A stretch of 64,000 bases of DNA from Dillenia suffruticosa (GCA_033439265.1 JAVTVX010000012.1:37078261-37142260); one strand, 5' to 3'; positions 9,841-20,807 are shown, numbered from the stretch's first letter. Translations and numbers: made by a program. Notes: generated from the letters alone by a model not told the origin.

Positions 9841-12575
9841 TTATAAGATAGACTTGGTACCTTTCCTGGGCTTCTTCTCCAAGGATTGGTAGAATGAAGA
9901 GAACCCTTCTAAAAGGTTACTAGGAAGAGGAAGTGTTAATGGTGGAAGAATAGCAGAAGACCTATTCTGGCTGTTCTCTGAGAATGTGTGAGCCTCCGCC
10001 ATTCGCTGTTCACTCAGCCGTTCTATCATAAAGGAGAATACTCCAAAGGTTAAACAACTTTGGACCATAGCCGGAGGTGGACCTGAGAAAGTAACAAACA
10101 AAATTAATCCCTCTAAACTATGACAAGCATATATTTGTTCAGCAAAGATTACAAAATTTTCGAACTTTGGGCCGAATATCTCGGATAAAGATACTTTAGG
10201 ATATGAACAGCAAGAATTTAAATGCAAGGAAATGCTAATGATCCCCAGAAAGGAGACATAGACTTCTTATTTTGTCAAAATTTTTACAATCTACCTGGAT
10301 AACTCAGAGCAAGGCCAGTACAGCATCCAGCTATTCCAGCATTGATAACTACAAAGAAAATCGAAATTAGAAGCTTCAAATCAAAGAGAAGATGAGGTGA
10401 GTTAGTTCTATGGCAGAGGTGACGTACCATCATCTTTTCCCCGTAGTCCCTTCAGGAGGCACATCACCAAGCTATGAATTCCAGTTAAAACTGCACATGT
10501 CTTGACAGCAAAAGAATAAACCAGAAAATGCGTTTAACATCTCAGACAATGCCAATTTCGCATGAATTTTGGGCAGAAAGAACCCAATTGATAGCCAATG
10601 TTAAATCATAAATTAATCAACTACGATTTTAAAAACCTTAGCAGAAGAGGCAGCCTCTGGAAAGGATCCTTTCAAACCTTTGTTCTTGGTCAATCCCAGA
10701 CCTGGTATGCAACCAAACAACATCACTACAACAACAACGGCTTAAACCCAATAATTTGGGGACAGCTATTTAAAAGATAAATTTAAAAATGATTAAAAAA
10801 AAAAGTAAATAATAAATAAAATAAATAAAGAAATATACTAAAAATAGAAATAAAAATAACAATAATAATAAAAATAAGAAAAAAAGGAATTAAAAAATAT
10901 ATATATATATACCTAAAATATGTTAAGTTAATTTGTACGGATTTTTTTACGCCACTCATTTCTATCCAAAATCATCTTCTCATCAACACCATTAACTATC
11001 ATATTTTTACGAATAATTTGCATCCAAATTTTCAACAGTCTATCTTTACGTTTTTCTAATTCTCCTATATTTAAGTTTTCGGTTCTCATAACCGATACGT
11101 CATTGGGTTTTCTTTACACATGACCAAACCATCTCAGACGACATTTTCGCATTTTATCCATAATTGAACTAACTCTCAACTTGTTACGAATCTTTTCATT
11201 TTTAATTCTATTTTTTCTAGTTTTGCCACATATCCACCTAAACATTTACATTTCTGCTACGGCCATTTTTTGTTCTTATTGTTGTTTAATAGCCCAACAC
11301 TCGGTACCATACAATAATGCAGGTTTAATCGCAGTACTATAGAATATTCCCTTCAAATACATTGGCATCATGCGATCACAAAGAATTTCGGATGTCTTTC
11401 TCCATTTCATCCAATCCGCTTGAATTCTATTATTCACATCGCCATTTTTATGGCTATCATTTTGAATGATGAAACCTAAATATTTAAACCGTTCACTTTC
11501 GGATATATCTTGTCCATCAAATCTAATTATTTCTTCATTATTTCGTTAATCATTACTAACTTAAATATAATATATGTTGCTAAACCAAACAACATCAGTG
11601 GTATAGAAAAAAGAAACCTTTTAAAAAAGAAATGGCACTAAATATGGCAAAGCAGGCAAGATTTTGAATGGCATATTTATCCAAATTGCAATGATATCTC
11701 CGACTCCATGGAAGATCATATCTACCGCTGATGTCCTTAGAAAAGCCCGGGATATAGAAGTAAACCAGTTTTATTCTGAACTTAGCTCCTTTGACTTAGG
11801 AGTAAAGTTTGCTCAACCATGAAGTCCTAAACATTGTTGTACAAATCAAAACTCCTCAGGTCTCATTTTAAGGCTATAATCCTAGAATTAGGTTGGAGTT
11901 TAACAAAAATTTTGATTTAAATTTTTATACAAAAAAAAGTACTTGTAGAATTCAGATTTTGACAAGTATGGTTCTAAACTGGGAAAGGAGAGACAGTAGC
12001 AGCCCCTAAAATTATAACCCAAATGTATGTTACAAAATTACTAAACAAAGATTAAAAGTTTGAAAGTTGCTCAGATTACTGCTCTATCAACCACTTTCCT
12101 AAGTTTTAAAAGGCCATTTAGGAAAGAAGAGATTGGCCGGAGGTCTCGGTCTATACGCACCATTCCCTATCCTTGTGCATACCGTTTCTCTATTTTCAAT
12201 TGAGACACCATATATCATTTTTTTTTTTATTTTTTTAATTGACCCAATTTATAATTTTGTGTATATATCATTATATTCGTGTTTGTGTTTAATGTGAATG
12301 TGGCCCACATGTCAATTTGGTCTAAGGAAAGAGGCTCACTAATTTCAAGAGAAAGAACCTTATCCTCCCTCTCATTATAACAAGCAGGGCATACGTTGTA
12401 GGACACGAACAATCCAACTTTAACAAAACCCAAGCAAGTAATTGAACTTACCGAAGCCAAAAATGGAGCCGATAAGAGCACCGGCGGCTGACTCTCCGGC
12501 GAATTTTATGAAACAAACGAGTGGGGCATTAACCAATGGATTCGGTTCCTCCGGCAAACGCTCCGAATTTTCATC
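9841..12575 (-). CDS. Tim17/Tim22/Tim23 family protein, chloroplast HP20/HP22 type
   Basis: There are five exons on the minus strand: 12575-12452 (5' end uncertain), 10701-10637, 10500-10428, 10348-10295 and 10082-9841 (TAA). All junctions are GT..AG and the phases agree, giving about 185 aa. The order of motifs matches plant HP20/HP22: [79 protein letters not shown], then [18 protein letters not shown] and a Ser/Pro-rich tail. These small polytopic proteins were described in the chloroplast inner envelope, importing transit-peptide-less proteins. The first-exon frame has no usable ATG: the only upstream one (12590-12588) is followed four codons later by TGA (12578-12576). The start may be in an unseen upstream exon, or the gene or the sequence may be damaged. 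Intron 1 holds a LINE. Confidence 0.85.
10711..11597 (-). mobile_element. 5'-truncated LINE (non-LTR retrotransposon) with 15-bp target duplication
   Basis: Read on the minus strand, 11520-10900 encodes a decayed C-terminal part of a LINE reverse transcriptase protein: [65 protein letters not shown]. Stops interrupt it. The 3' end, at about 10770-10726, is a (GTT)-rich tail on the minus strand next to the short AGCTGTCCCCAAATTATTGG block, as in common plant LINEs. Identical AACCAAACAACATCA copies flank it at 10711-10725 and 11583-11597. It lies in intron 1 of the Tim17-family gene in the same orientation as the gene. Its inner edge is about 24 nt from the exon-2 acceptor. Confidence 0.92.
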
Positions 12576-12599
12576 TCAGGAAGAAGCCATCCACCCTGC

Positions 12600-12601
<2 letters not shown>

Positions 12602-12637
<36 letters not shown>
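12602..12637 (+). repeat. (CT)n microsatellite, 18 units
   Basis: A CT tract immediately upstream of exon 1 of the minus-strand Tim17-family gene, probably in its 5' UTR, where it reads (GA)n. Confidence 0.93.
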
Positions 12638-12642
<5 letters not shown>

Positions 12643-12840
12643 CAGTGGAGTTAACTTGAAACGGTGGAAGTGAAGTGGGGAGCGTGCGGTGCGAAAGAAG
12701 GAACAGAAGCCAAAACTGGCCGCTTGCAAACTGCGAGGCTCATTTTTCTGTTTATCTGTGTCCTTACTTGGATTACAACCTTCTTTGGGCTTAATAGACA
12801 AGTTATTCGGGTCAAGAGGTCCAAAGTCCACCCAACATTA

Positions 12841-12860
12841 AAGGCCCATTAAGGCCCAAT
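12841..12860 (-). promoter_or_regulatory. Paired site II-like elements (GGGCC), likely Tim17-family promoter
   Basis: AAGGCCCATTAAGGCCCAAT reads ATTGGGCCTTAATGGGCCTT on the minus strand. It has two TGGGCC cores about 270 bp upstream of exon 1. Paired TGGGCC/T elements are known TCP-bound sites in promoters of plant housekeeping, ribosomal and organelle-protein genes, which fits this gene. The binding itself is inferred. Confidence 0.45.
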
Positions 12861-12865
12861 CATTT

Positions 12866-14585
12866 GATGGGGGTCAACTCTAGCCAACCACATCTTGGGG
12901 TCCGTTTCAAACTCTATATTTTCCTTTCTTGGTTTATAAAGTCAAGTTTGATGTGATAGGCAAACTGTCAAAGAGATGGGTATCTATTTAGATAAAACTC
13001 AAGATTTGAACTAAACACTTTTAAGGGTCACACATATCTAATAAGTCATGTTTACTGATATGCATGAAGCAACGATAAAAACCCTCACAGATCGAAAAAC
13101 GACAGACAACCGGCGAGAGAATACTGGAGGATCATTTCAAGCGACTAGTATGGTGAGGTTTCTCACGTTTTCAAAGAAAGTTTCGAGTCCAGCTGTCTTC
13201 CATTTTTATTTTGACAACTTGAATTAACCATTGAATTTATTAACGGACAAATATTATCTTTTTTATTCTCAAATCTAAAATCTAAAAATTTAGTTAATTG
13301 ATATCATTGAAACAATAATGCATTGGTCTGGCTGCCTTCTGCAATCCCTTCCACCGGAGCTGAGGCCCTTCCCTTCCCCCAAGTTATGTCATCCCAGTGC
13401 TCTATTTTGGGCTTAGCTTTTGTGGGCGTCATTGTATCTCCTTGAGTTTTTCTAGAGCCCCTTCTAAAAACAAGATGGAATTAAATAAAATAAAATGAAA
13501 AGTCAAGTTTTATCTTGCATATGAAGCTTCTTATAGCTTTCCTAATATTCATATAATCAACTTACTAAAATTTATTTACTATATTTTTTTAACAAAATTG
13601 TGTGTGCTTGTTGTTTTGTAACATGTATCTCTTGAACTTCTTATTTGGTCCCTATAGTTAGGCCACCACTCGATATTCGTAATTTCGTCCCTATTAATCT
13701 AAACCGATCTAACTGTGGGACCTTATTTGAATGGAATGTTTTCCAATATTATTTTTTTCATATTAAGAAGGAATTGAACTCGTTATGTGATTAAGCAATG
13801 AAGGTACCATTTTTACTTATGGTACATGTATCTCTTAAACTTGTACCATTGTTGAACATACAAGTACTTCTAGTTCAAATTGGAATATAATTCAATGGCG
13901 TCCATGTATAAAATAATAATAATAAAAATAATATAATGTATCCTACTTCCATAAAAAGGATATATCAATTGGAAAATACAATTCTTCTTAATTCTATTAC
14001 TAAAATAATCTGCAACCTTAAATAAATTTATTACACCAATAACTTGTCAGTATAATGATAATATTATTAAATTCTCTTAATTAAAATTTTAAATTCAACT
14101 ATTAAAAATAAAAAAATAGACACGAGAGAGTTTGACCCCTTAATGAATTGATAATTAACTTAAACTGAATTAATCGGGATTAATAAATTGATTATCAAAT
14201 ATTAAAAAAATAAATCCATTACCCCCACAAATCAAATATAAAAATTACAATGTGGGCAATTAAGTTGGAAAATTTTGGTAGCCCATGGCATTCCATGCAC
14301 GTAATTTTTTTTTAATTAGAAAAAGAAAATATAATTTATTTTGCTGTCCATTAAAAATTATTAAAAAAGTAATACTTTATGTCATTTCAAGTTATATTCC
14401 CCTACCATTCCATGAATATAATAAGCTTAGCAATTCTAAAGCACGAAGGAAAAAACATATCATTCTCTGATACATGAGTCATATGCATGAATAGCTGGTA
14501 TATCGTATAATAAATAGGAAAAAAAAAAGTTCATTTTGAACAAGTATGTCATTGATGGACCTACAATGAACTTAAAGTATGATTC
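12866..14585. other. Spacer, AT-rich, no gene recognised
   Basis: No exon series or domain is seen. Two short related stretches contain CATGTATCTCTTGAACTT (about 13623) and CATGTATCTCTTAAACTT (about 13825), suggesting an old local repeat. The rest is low-complexity AT-rich sequence. Confidence 0.5.
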
Positions 14586-14720
14586 GTTGAATGAACCTAC
14601 GTCCGAATCGTTCATATGATTTAAGTTTGTGGCTTCTTGATTTGACATTTTACCTATGAAATTGGACAAGTTGTCTCTCAAAAAGTTAAATACTTCCGCC
14701 CATGAGCTAAAGGTTAAAAT
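14586..14720 (+). repeat. Dispersed direct repeat, copy 1
   Basis: The block GTTGAATGAACCTACGTC..GAATCGTTCATATGATTTAAG..CCCATGAGCTAAAGGTTA recurs at 16831-16922 in direct orientation. Copy 1 has about 45 extra bases in its middle. It has no coding potential that I recognise. Confidence 0.75.
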
Positions 14721-14779
14721 TGGACAAAGGAGAATCATACTTTCGTACTTTCTACCTTTGAATCATACTTTCTAAATTG

Positions 14780-14941
14780 GGTTTGATAAAGTTTGGGTTT
14801 GACTAGTTTAAAATTTTATGTATTCGAGGCCATACCTGACTCGAGAAAACTCAAAAATTCAAGATTCGAACTCGATTTAAAAGGTTAAAAGAGTTTCGAA
14901 TCCATTTCGAGCCAATCTTGAGCTCGAACCTTAGAGCCTAA

Positions 14942-14978
<37 letters not shown>

Positions 14979-16239
14979 GGATCATACTTTTTCATCACCA
15001 TTCGCTTTTCCAATCGACTGCTCTTCAGAGTTCAATCGCCATTGATTCAATTCCAGACTACTTCGATTTCTCTGTTGCCTTCTTTCAAATCGCCTATGTT
15101 GGACTTCTATTACTCATCAACGCCTGTTGATTTGTTCAAATATCTTCGCATTCATCGACTCTTCCACTTGCAAGCAGCAACCATCATCCGTCATCCGATC
15201 ATCTTCCCACAATCGTTTGCCATCATTGACTGTATTAAAACCATTTTTGTGTGGAGGAACTTTTGGATCATCGCTGATGCATATTGCATGTCGACGATGA
15301 CCAATTTTGAAGAGATTCACGGTAAGAAATTGATATAATTGAAGAGTTTGTGATTTTGATTGGTCGGTAGATCCAACATCTTCATCCCTGTATTGATCTT
15401 CACCGATTATTACTTTCATTCTCCGATAACAATGAAGATGGTGGAGTAACGAAAGGTTCCAGAAACATAATTGTTCGTGCTCGATTCATAATCACATAAA
15501 CAAAATGCTGAAACGTGAAATCCTATAAACTATAGCATAATAACACCAAACATCTAACTTTAACAAACTGGGTCTATAATGGGTTGAATGGGTTGGTGTC
15601 TAAATTTGGTTTGTAATTAAAGTAGGATTAAACTAAACTTTTTTGAGTTAAATGATTGGATACTCTACCTCCTTAACCAAAAATATTGAGTTCGAGTTCT
15701 GAAAATAATGAAAAAACTTTTAGAAAAGTTAACTCCTCAAATAAGTTACACAGTATTTGAATCAAATTAATCAGGTAAAACTCAAATACGAGTAGTGAAA
15801 ACCAAAAATTAAAAGAGGATTAAATAATGAACCCGAGTTCGACCTGGCTCGGTCCAATTGTCAGCCCTACCAAAGACACGAATGGCTGGATGATTGAGAT
15901 GGGGTCGGGGAAACATATAGATAAAGGAGACGAAGAAAATTTTTTTCTCGAGACATTAATAAATATGTTCTAAATGAGCCATAACTTCAACTCCAATATA
16001 CTACTTTATTGTAAATGATAATTTTTATTTGCATCTGAGGAAGATGTTCTCTCTCTCTCTCTTTCTCTCTCTGTCGATGAATGCTTTTTATAATCACAAG
16101 AACAAATCAAAAAAGGGAAAAATGAGGAAAGAAAGAGGAATTTGAGAGGAGAGAAAAATGGAAATGAGAGCATACAAAATTGAAGTGGAAGAGAGGGAAC
16201 AAACTAACAGTTGACTCAGCACATAGATCCAAACAATCT
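14780..16239 (+). repeat. Duplicated segment, copy 1 (pairs with 19140-20381)
   Basis: Collinear with 19140-20381 in direct orientation, with point differences and indels. Shared landmarks are a GAGA tract followed by TCATACTTT, the PVDLFKYL and HRLFHLQ-encoding stretch, AATTGTCAGCCCTACC, TACTACTTTATTGTAAATG, a CT tract, and a purine-rich block ending GATCCAAACAATCT. Copy 1 has two inserts absent from copy 2: a SINE-like insert (15633-15815) and about 110 bp near 15875-15985. The right part resembles the upstream region of the ARM-repeat gene at 20876. Copy 1 has no such gene after it. Shared open frames are decayed and I assign no function. Confidence 0.88.
15633..15815 (+). mobile_element. 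tRNA-like SINE candidate, copy A
   Basis: The 183-bp insert is flanked by AGGATTAAA on both sides (15624-15632 and 15816-15824). The duplicated segment copy 2 lacks it, continuing directly to the GAACCCGAG block, which amounts to an empty site. The head resembles a pol III promoter: TTGAGTTAAATGATTGGA as a weak box A and GAGTTCGAGTTCT as a box B (consensus GGTTCGANTCC). The end is A-rich. Copies at 30473-30645 and 35361-35528 share its layout. Confidence 0.62.
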
Positions 16240-16830
16240 TGGTTTAAGATTATCAATCTGGGGGAAGAGGCATTAAGGTAGGTGAGGTGATGCAAACAAA
16301 AGAAGGGTGTAGATCCAAAGAATGGTGCGTTGTTCGCCATCCAAATTGAACCCTCATAAGTCGGCCGAGCCATCCATATCCCTCCATATGTGGCCCTAGC
16401 CTTCACAAAAGTCATTGTCCCCACCCCATTATTTTGATGATTTCTTCTGCTTATTCATATCAAAAAATAGTGTGTTTATACATTGATTTAATGCAACAGG
16501 GCATAGGGTATAAGGGGTCACCATCGCCAAATGGGTTTGATATAGAATTAATGCTTAAAGCACATTGAATAGTTTCCATTTGTCCTGGATGGCTTTGATG
16601 AGACCCTTGCACCAACAATTTTGGACTCCTACCTCTCTCGAGTTATTTTGCATATTGTAATTAGCATGTGTTTACACTTTTTTATCTTAAATGATCGTTT
16701 AGGAGCACGTTTAACCAATTATTGTTGAAAACGAAAAGAATTAACTTTACTCCTAACCCATTTGAATAAAGAAAACTTTTAAAATTCTCGATATATGTAG
16801 GACCAAATCTTACCATGGCTCAGACCCGCG
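16240..16830. other. Spacer between repeat blocks
   Basis: No gene recognised. The left part, 16240-16430, continues from the duplicated block but no longer matches copy 2. This marks the duplication breakpoint. Confidence 0.5.
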
Positions 16831-16922
16831 TTGAATGAACCTATGTCGGAATCGTTCATATGATTTAAGTGTGGGGATTCTTGAATTGGACAAGTTGTCC
16901 TCCCATGAGCTAAAGGTTAGGG
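16831..16922 (+). repeat. Dispersed direct repeat, copy 2
   Basis: Shorter counterpart of 14586-14720. It starts GTTGAATGAACCTATGTC, contains GAATCGTTCATATGATTTAAG and ends CATGAGCTAAAGGTTAG. It sits 0.6 kb beyond the duplicated segment, hinting at a larger rearranged unit. Confidence 0.75.
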
Positions 16923-19139
16923 ATTTGGGCCCCTACAAGGGTATAAATGAAATCAAAGGAGCATCATGAAGGGCAGAAAAGGGAAGCTCTAAACAGATAC
17001 CTGCCGACCAAGATTGAGAGTTAAAGCGTGGCCAATGTCCGAGTCTAATACCTGAGTCCAAGAAATAGTACAGAAAAAAAAAATGTCTGAGTCCAATACC
17101 TAAAAATGGAATAGGTCTGGACTAAAAAGAAAGAGTGGAGGAGACAGTGGTTCAATTAGCCACTGAACACTAGAATGTCCGGCAAGTTCATGAAAGTTCT
17201 GTGATGATCTTAATAGGAGGGAATGCAGCCACACATCAGAGCATTTCTACTCATTCTGTGGTCAACAAAAAGTGTGTGACTGTTTGAATGCTACCATGTT
17301 TGAAATGGGACATCCAAAATATCAAAATTTATTACATTAATTAAACAAATTCATGGAATTTGGTTTGACCATTGTTTAGAGAGAGAGAGAAAGAGAGGGA
17401 GGGAGGATTTTTAAACTTGCATTACCTGTCTGATATAACGGTGTAACAAAAATTTGGAGAGATTATAGATTTGATCTCATGCCCTAGCCATGTCATTTTG
17501 CGAGCTATTTTGTGAATTTTTAGAATTTAGATTCGAGATTTACCCGATTCTCTTGTTGTAATAAGAAAGAAGAAAAAAAATATTAGAATTGTTTAATAAA
17601 TGTTAATTAGGATAACATCATACAATATCAATCTAGGTTACTATCATTAATGACTTAAGTATTAAAACTCGAGATCTCTTTCTTAAAGAATAATATCAAG
17701 AATTCTATAATTTTAAGATGATAAATTTATTTTTTGATAAGAAAAAATTATATTTATATAAATATATTGAAATTTTTAAAATCTTCAAAAATGTACATGG
17801 TTTAATTAATATTTCGATAAAATTATAGTAATAGTTTATTTTAATACGCAAATAACATACTCTATAATAAGTAAAATTTCTTATTATGGTATTAGAAAAA
17901 GATAGTAGATACGGATGGTTCTTTTTCCCACTAATAATCAGCGATAAAAAATTAATTAAGATTAGATTTTTTTAAAATTATATAAAAATTTTAACATAAA
18001 ACTATAAATATAAACTATAAATATAACAATTATTTAATTATTCTACATAAAGATTTTCATTATATTATAAATTTATATTTTTTAAAAAATATTTTACTTT
18101 AATTAAGAAAAATTTAAACAAAATAATCAATTGAGATTAATTAATATTTTTCAAAGAAATCCTGCCACACAAAAAAGATTAATAATCATGAAAAAGGAAA
18201 AAAAAATCAAAATTAATTATAGTAAATGCTCTGTAGCAGACACAGGGAAGTGCGCAATGGTTGTCCTAACTCACACATGTCAGTGTAGTAGAAGCTTGTA
18301 CGGGGCCACGTGACAGCCACGTGAAGATGACCCCCATTATATAATAATTACAATAATAATTAAATAATTATTTTTGCTGGAAAAAAGGTTGTTTTTTTTT
18401 TTTTTTTAAATAAATATTTCTCGGTCTTTGTCCAAGAATTTGGATTCCTTGAAGCTCAACATTCGCAGCGAAGATTGTTTGCTCAGGTGATTAATAAAAT
18501 ATACAAGATTATCTGCACAGAATTAGGAAAATATGTTTTTTTTTTAAAAAAAAACTTTTAAAAAGATAAATAATTAAGTTTTTCAAAGGAATTTAAATAA
18601 AGTTACTCCTCAAAGGAAAACAACACTAATCTCCTAACTGTGGAATCTTGAACAAAACAAACAATCCTACCAAGAGAGGGCTACAAGCACTGAAGCTCCC
18701 CTATGACAAAAGAAGCTACGAGACCTAAAACCTCATATGGAGGAACTCCATTGCCACACTAGTGACCCCCAAGTAATCAAACCCATTGATAACATCTTTC
18801 ACAAACCCCCAACGAAGGAGCAACAACCAATTCCAAGCATAAATCTCGTGATCAAATCGATTGACACCCATCACAACCATAGAAACTCTTAAGACCTAAG
18901 GTGCAAAACGGTGCCAAACCTGAAATCTAGAGTTGTTAAAGAGAGTTCGGGGGTACTGCCAATCTGAAACCAAAGGGCACAACCTGCCACCTACTCTCTT
19001 TTTACTCTTAGATTTCCTCACTTCCCGTTACAACGTTCTAATTCGTTGCAAGAAAACACCGACTTACTAATGATAATCATTACTATCAAACTCTTTTTCG
19101 CTATGCCGAAGGCTAGGGCTACCGATCCAGCTTTTTAAG
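16923..19139. other. Spacer, AT-rich, no gene recognised
   Basis: The region 17450-18600 is very AT-rich. The region 18620-19080 has higher GC and reads without a clear frame on either strand. I suspect a transposon relic there but could not assign it. TAGGGCTACC at 19114-19123 may be the left end of an element whose right end is the AATTGTCAGTCCTACC of segment copy 2. Confidence 0.45.
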
Positions 19140-20227
19140 TCAGATTTTGTAAAGTTTGGGCTTGGCCCGCTTAAAAATTTATGGGTTTGACTCCGAACCT
19201 AATTCGAGAAAACTTAAAAAATCAAGACCTGAATACGATTAAAAAACTTAAAAGGGTTTCGTATCCGTTTCGAGACAATCTCAAGCTCGTACCTTCGAGC
19301 CCAAAAATCCGAGAGAGAGAGAGGTGAATCATACTTTCTATTGTTGAATCATCTTCTCCATCGCCGTTTAACACTAGTCACCTGCTTCATAGCCTTAGTG
19401 TCCTTGTTCATCACTATTTGCTTTTCCAATCGCATGTTCTTCACTGCCCTTCCGAGTTCAATTGCCATCAATTTAATTCCACAATTTTTCGATTTCTCTG
19501 TTTCCCTTTTTTTTTTATTACACAATTATTCGAATCCTAGATCAGGAAAAGTATTGTGACCATTAAACCGTTTTCTTCGATACTCTATCGCCTTTTTTCA
19601 AATTGCCTATGTTGGAATTCGATCATTCATCACCGCCTGTTGATTTATTCAAATATCTTTGCCTTCATCGACTCTTCCACTTGCAAGTAGCAACCATCAT
19701 CCGCGGTTTGATCATCTTCCCACAATCATCTGCCATCATCGACTGCATCGAAACCATTCCTGTGCAGAGGAACTTTTTGGATCATTGCTGGCACATATCG
19801 CTTGTTGACGTGGACCAATTTTGAAGAGATTCATGGTGAGAAATTGATGTAATTGAAGAATTTGTGGTTTTGATCGGTCAGTAAATCCGACATCTTCATC
19901 CCTGCATTAATCTTTACTGATAATTACTTTCGTTCTCCGATGACAATGAAAATGGTGGAGCAACGAAAGGTTCCGAAAATGCGACTGCTCGTGGGTTCAC
20001 AATCATAGAAACAAAATGTTGAAACGTGAAATTCTACAAACCATAGTATACTAACATCAAATATTTACTTTAACAAACTGGATCTATAACGGATGGAATT
20101 GATTGGTGTCTAAATTTGGTTTATAATTTAATGAACCCGAGTTCCACCTGATCAGGTCTAATTGTCAGTCCTACCAATATACTACTTTATTGTAAATGAT
20201 AATTTTTATTTGCATCTTGAGGAAGAT

Positions 20228-20273
<46 letters not shown>

Positions 20274-20381
20274 AAAGAGGAATTTGAGAGGAGAGAAAAA
20301 AGGAAATAAGAGCATAGAAAATTGAAGCGGAAGAGAGGGAACAAACTAACGGTTGACTCTGCACATGGATCCAAACAATCT
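19140..20381 (+). repeat. Duplicated segment, copy 2 (pairs with 14780-16239)
   Basis: The direct repeat of the 14.8-16.2 kb block, lying immediately upstream of the ARM-repeat gene, so its right end is part of that gene's promoter region. It lacks the SINE-like insert of copy 1 and the 110 bp after the CCTACCA site, where the junction reads CCTACCAATATAC. The CT tract (20231-20269) is longer than in copy 1. Beyond GATCCAAACAATCT the copies diverge. Confidence 0.88.
20231..20269 (+). repeat. (CT)n microsatellite in segment copy 2
   Basis: About 19 CT units. The homologous tract in copy 1 (about 16048-16073) is shorter and interrupted, so the tract length changed after the duplication. Confidence 0.92.
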
Positions 20382-20607
20382 CCACCCTCCGATATTGATC
20401 TAACGACCAACACTTTCCAGATCCAAAACGCCCACACGTGTAGCCATCTCAACCTAACGAGTCACATTTCTAAACAGAAGGCCGTACACTGTCACTGTGT
20501 GTCTCCCTTAACTTTCTCTTTTCCCAGCAGAGAGAGAAACATTAACAATGAAAGGCCTCTCTCACATAAATTCAGCAACTTATCAAGGTCAAAGTTGTCT
20601 TTTCACC

Positions 20608-20623
20608 GAAACGACGTCGTTTC
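20608..20623. promoter_or_regulatory. 16-bp perfect palindrome with GACGTC core upstream of the ARM gene
   Basis: GAAACGACGTCGTTTC is its own reverse complement. The GACGTC core is a C-box type bZIP site. It lies 250 bp upstream of the ARM-repeat start codon and close to a CT-rich leader, so a regulatory role is plausible but inferred. Confidence 0.5.
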
Positions 20624-20792
20624 ATTTCCCGCCGACGCGACGCAGACAGTTGACAGAAGAACACGTCACTCACGCTGGCAAAACGCGAACTCTAAAGACT
20701 CGTTTATTTATGCGCTCTCTCTCTCTCTCTCTCTCTCTCGCTCTAGCTCTATGTAGCTCTCTTTCTCTCTCACTTCTCAGTGAACAACGAGA

Positions 20793-20807
20793 ATGAAACT
20801 CCCTTAA
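20793..20807 (+). other. Short upstream ORF before the ARM-repeat gene
   Basis: ATGAAACTCCCTTAA encodes four residues and a stop, 68 bp before the main ATG at 20876, in another frame. If the transcript starts upstream of it, it could reduce initiation at the main start. The transcript start is not known. Confidence 0.4.

Noticed and set aside
18620..19080. Possible LINE or transposase relic in a GC-richer patch
   Set aside because: No frame on either strand gave recognisable motifs. Composition alone is not enough.
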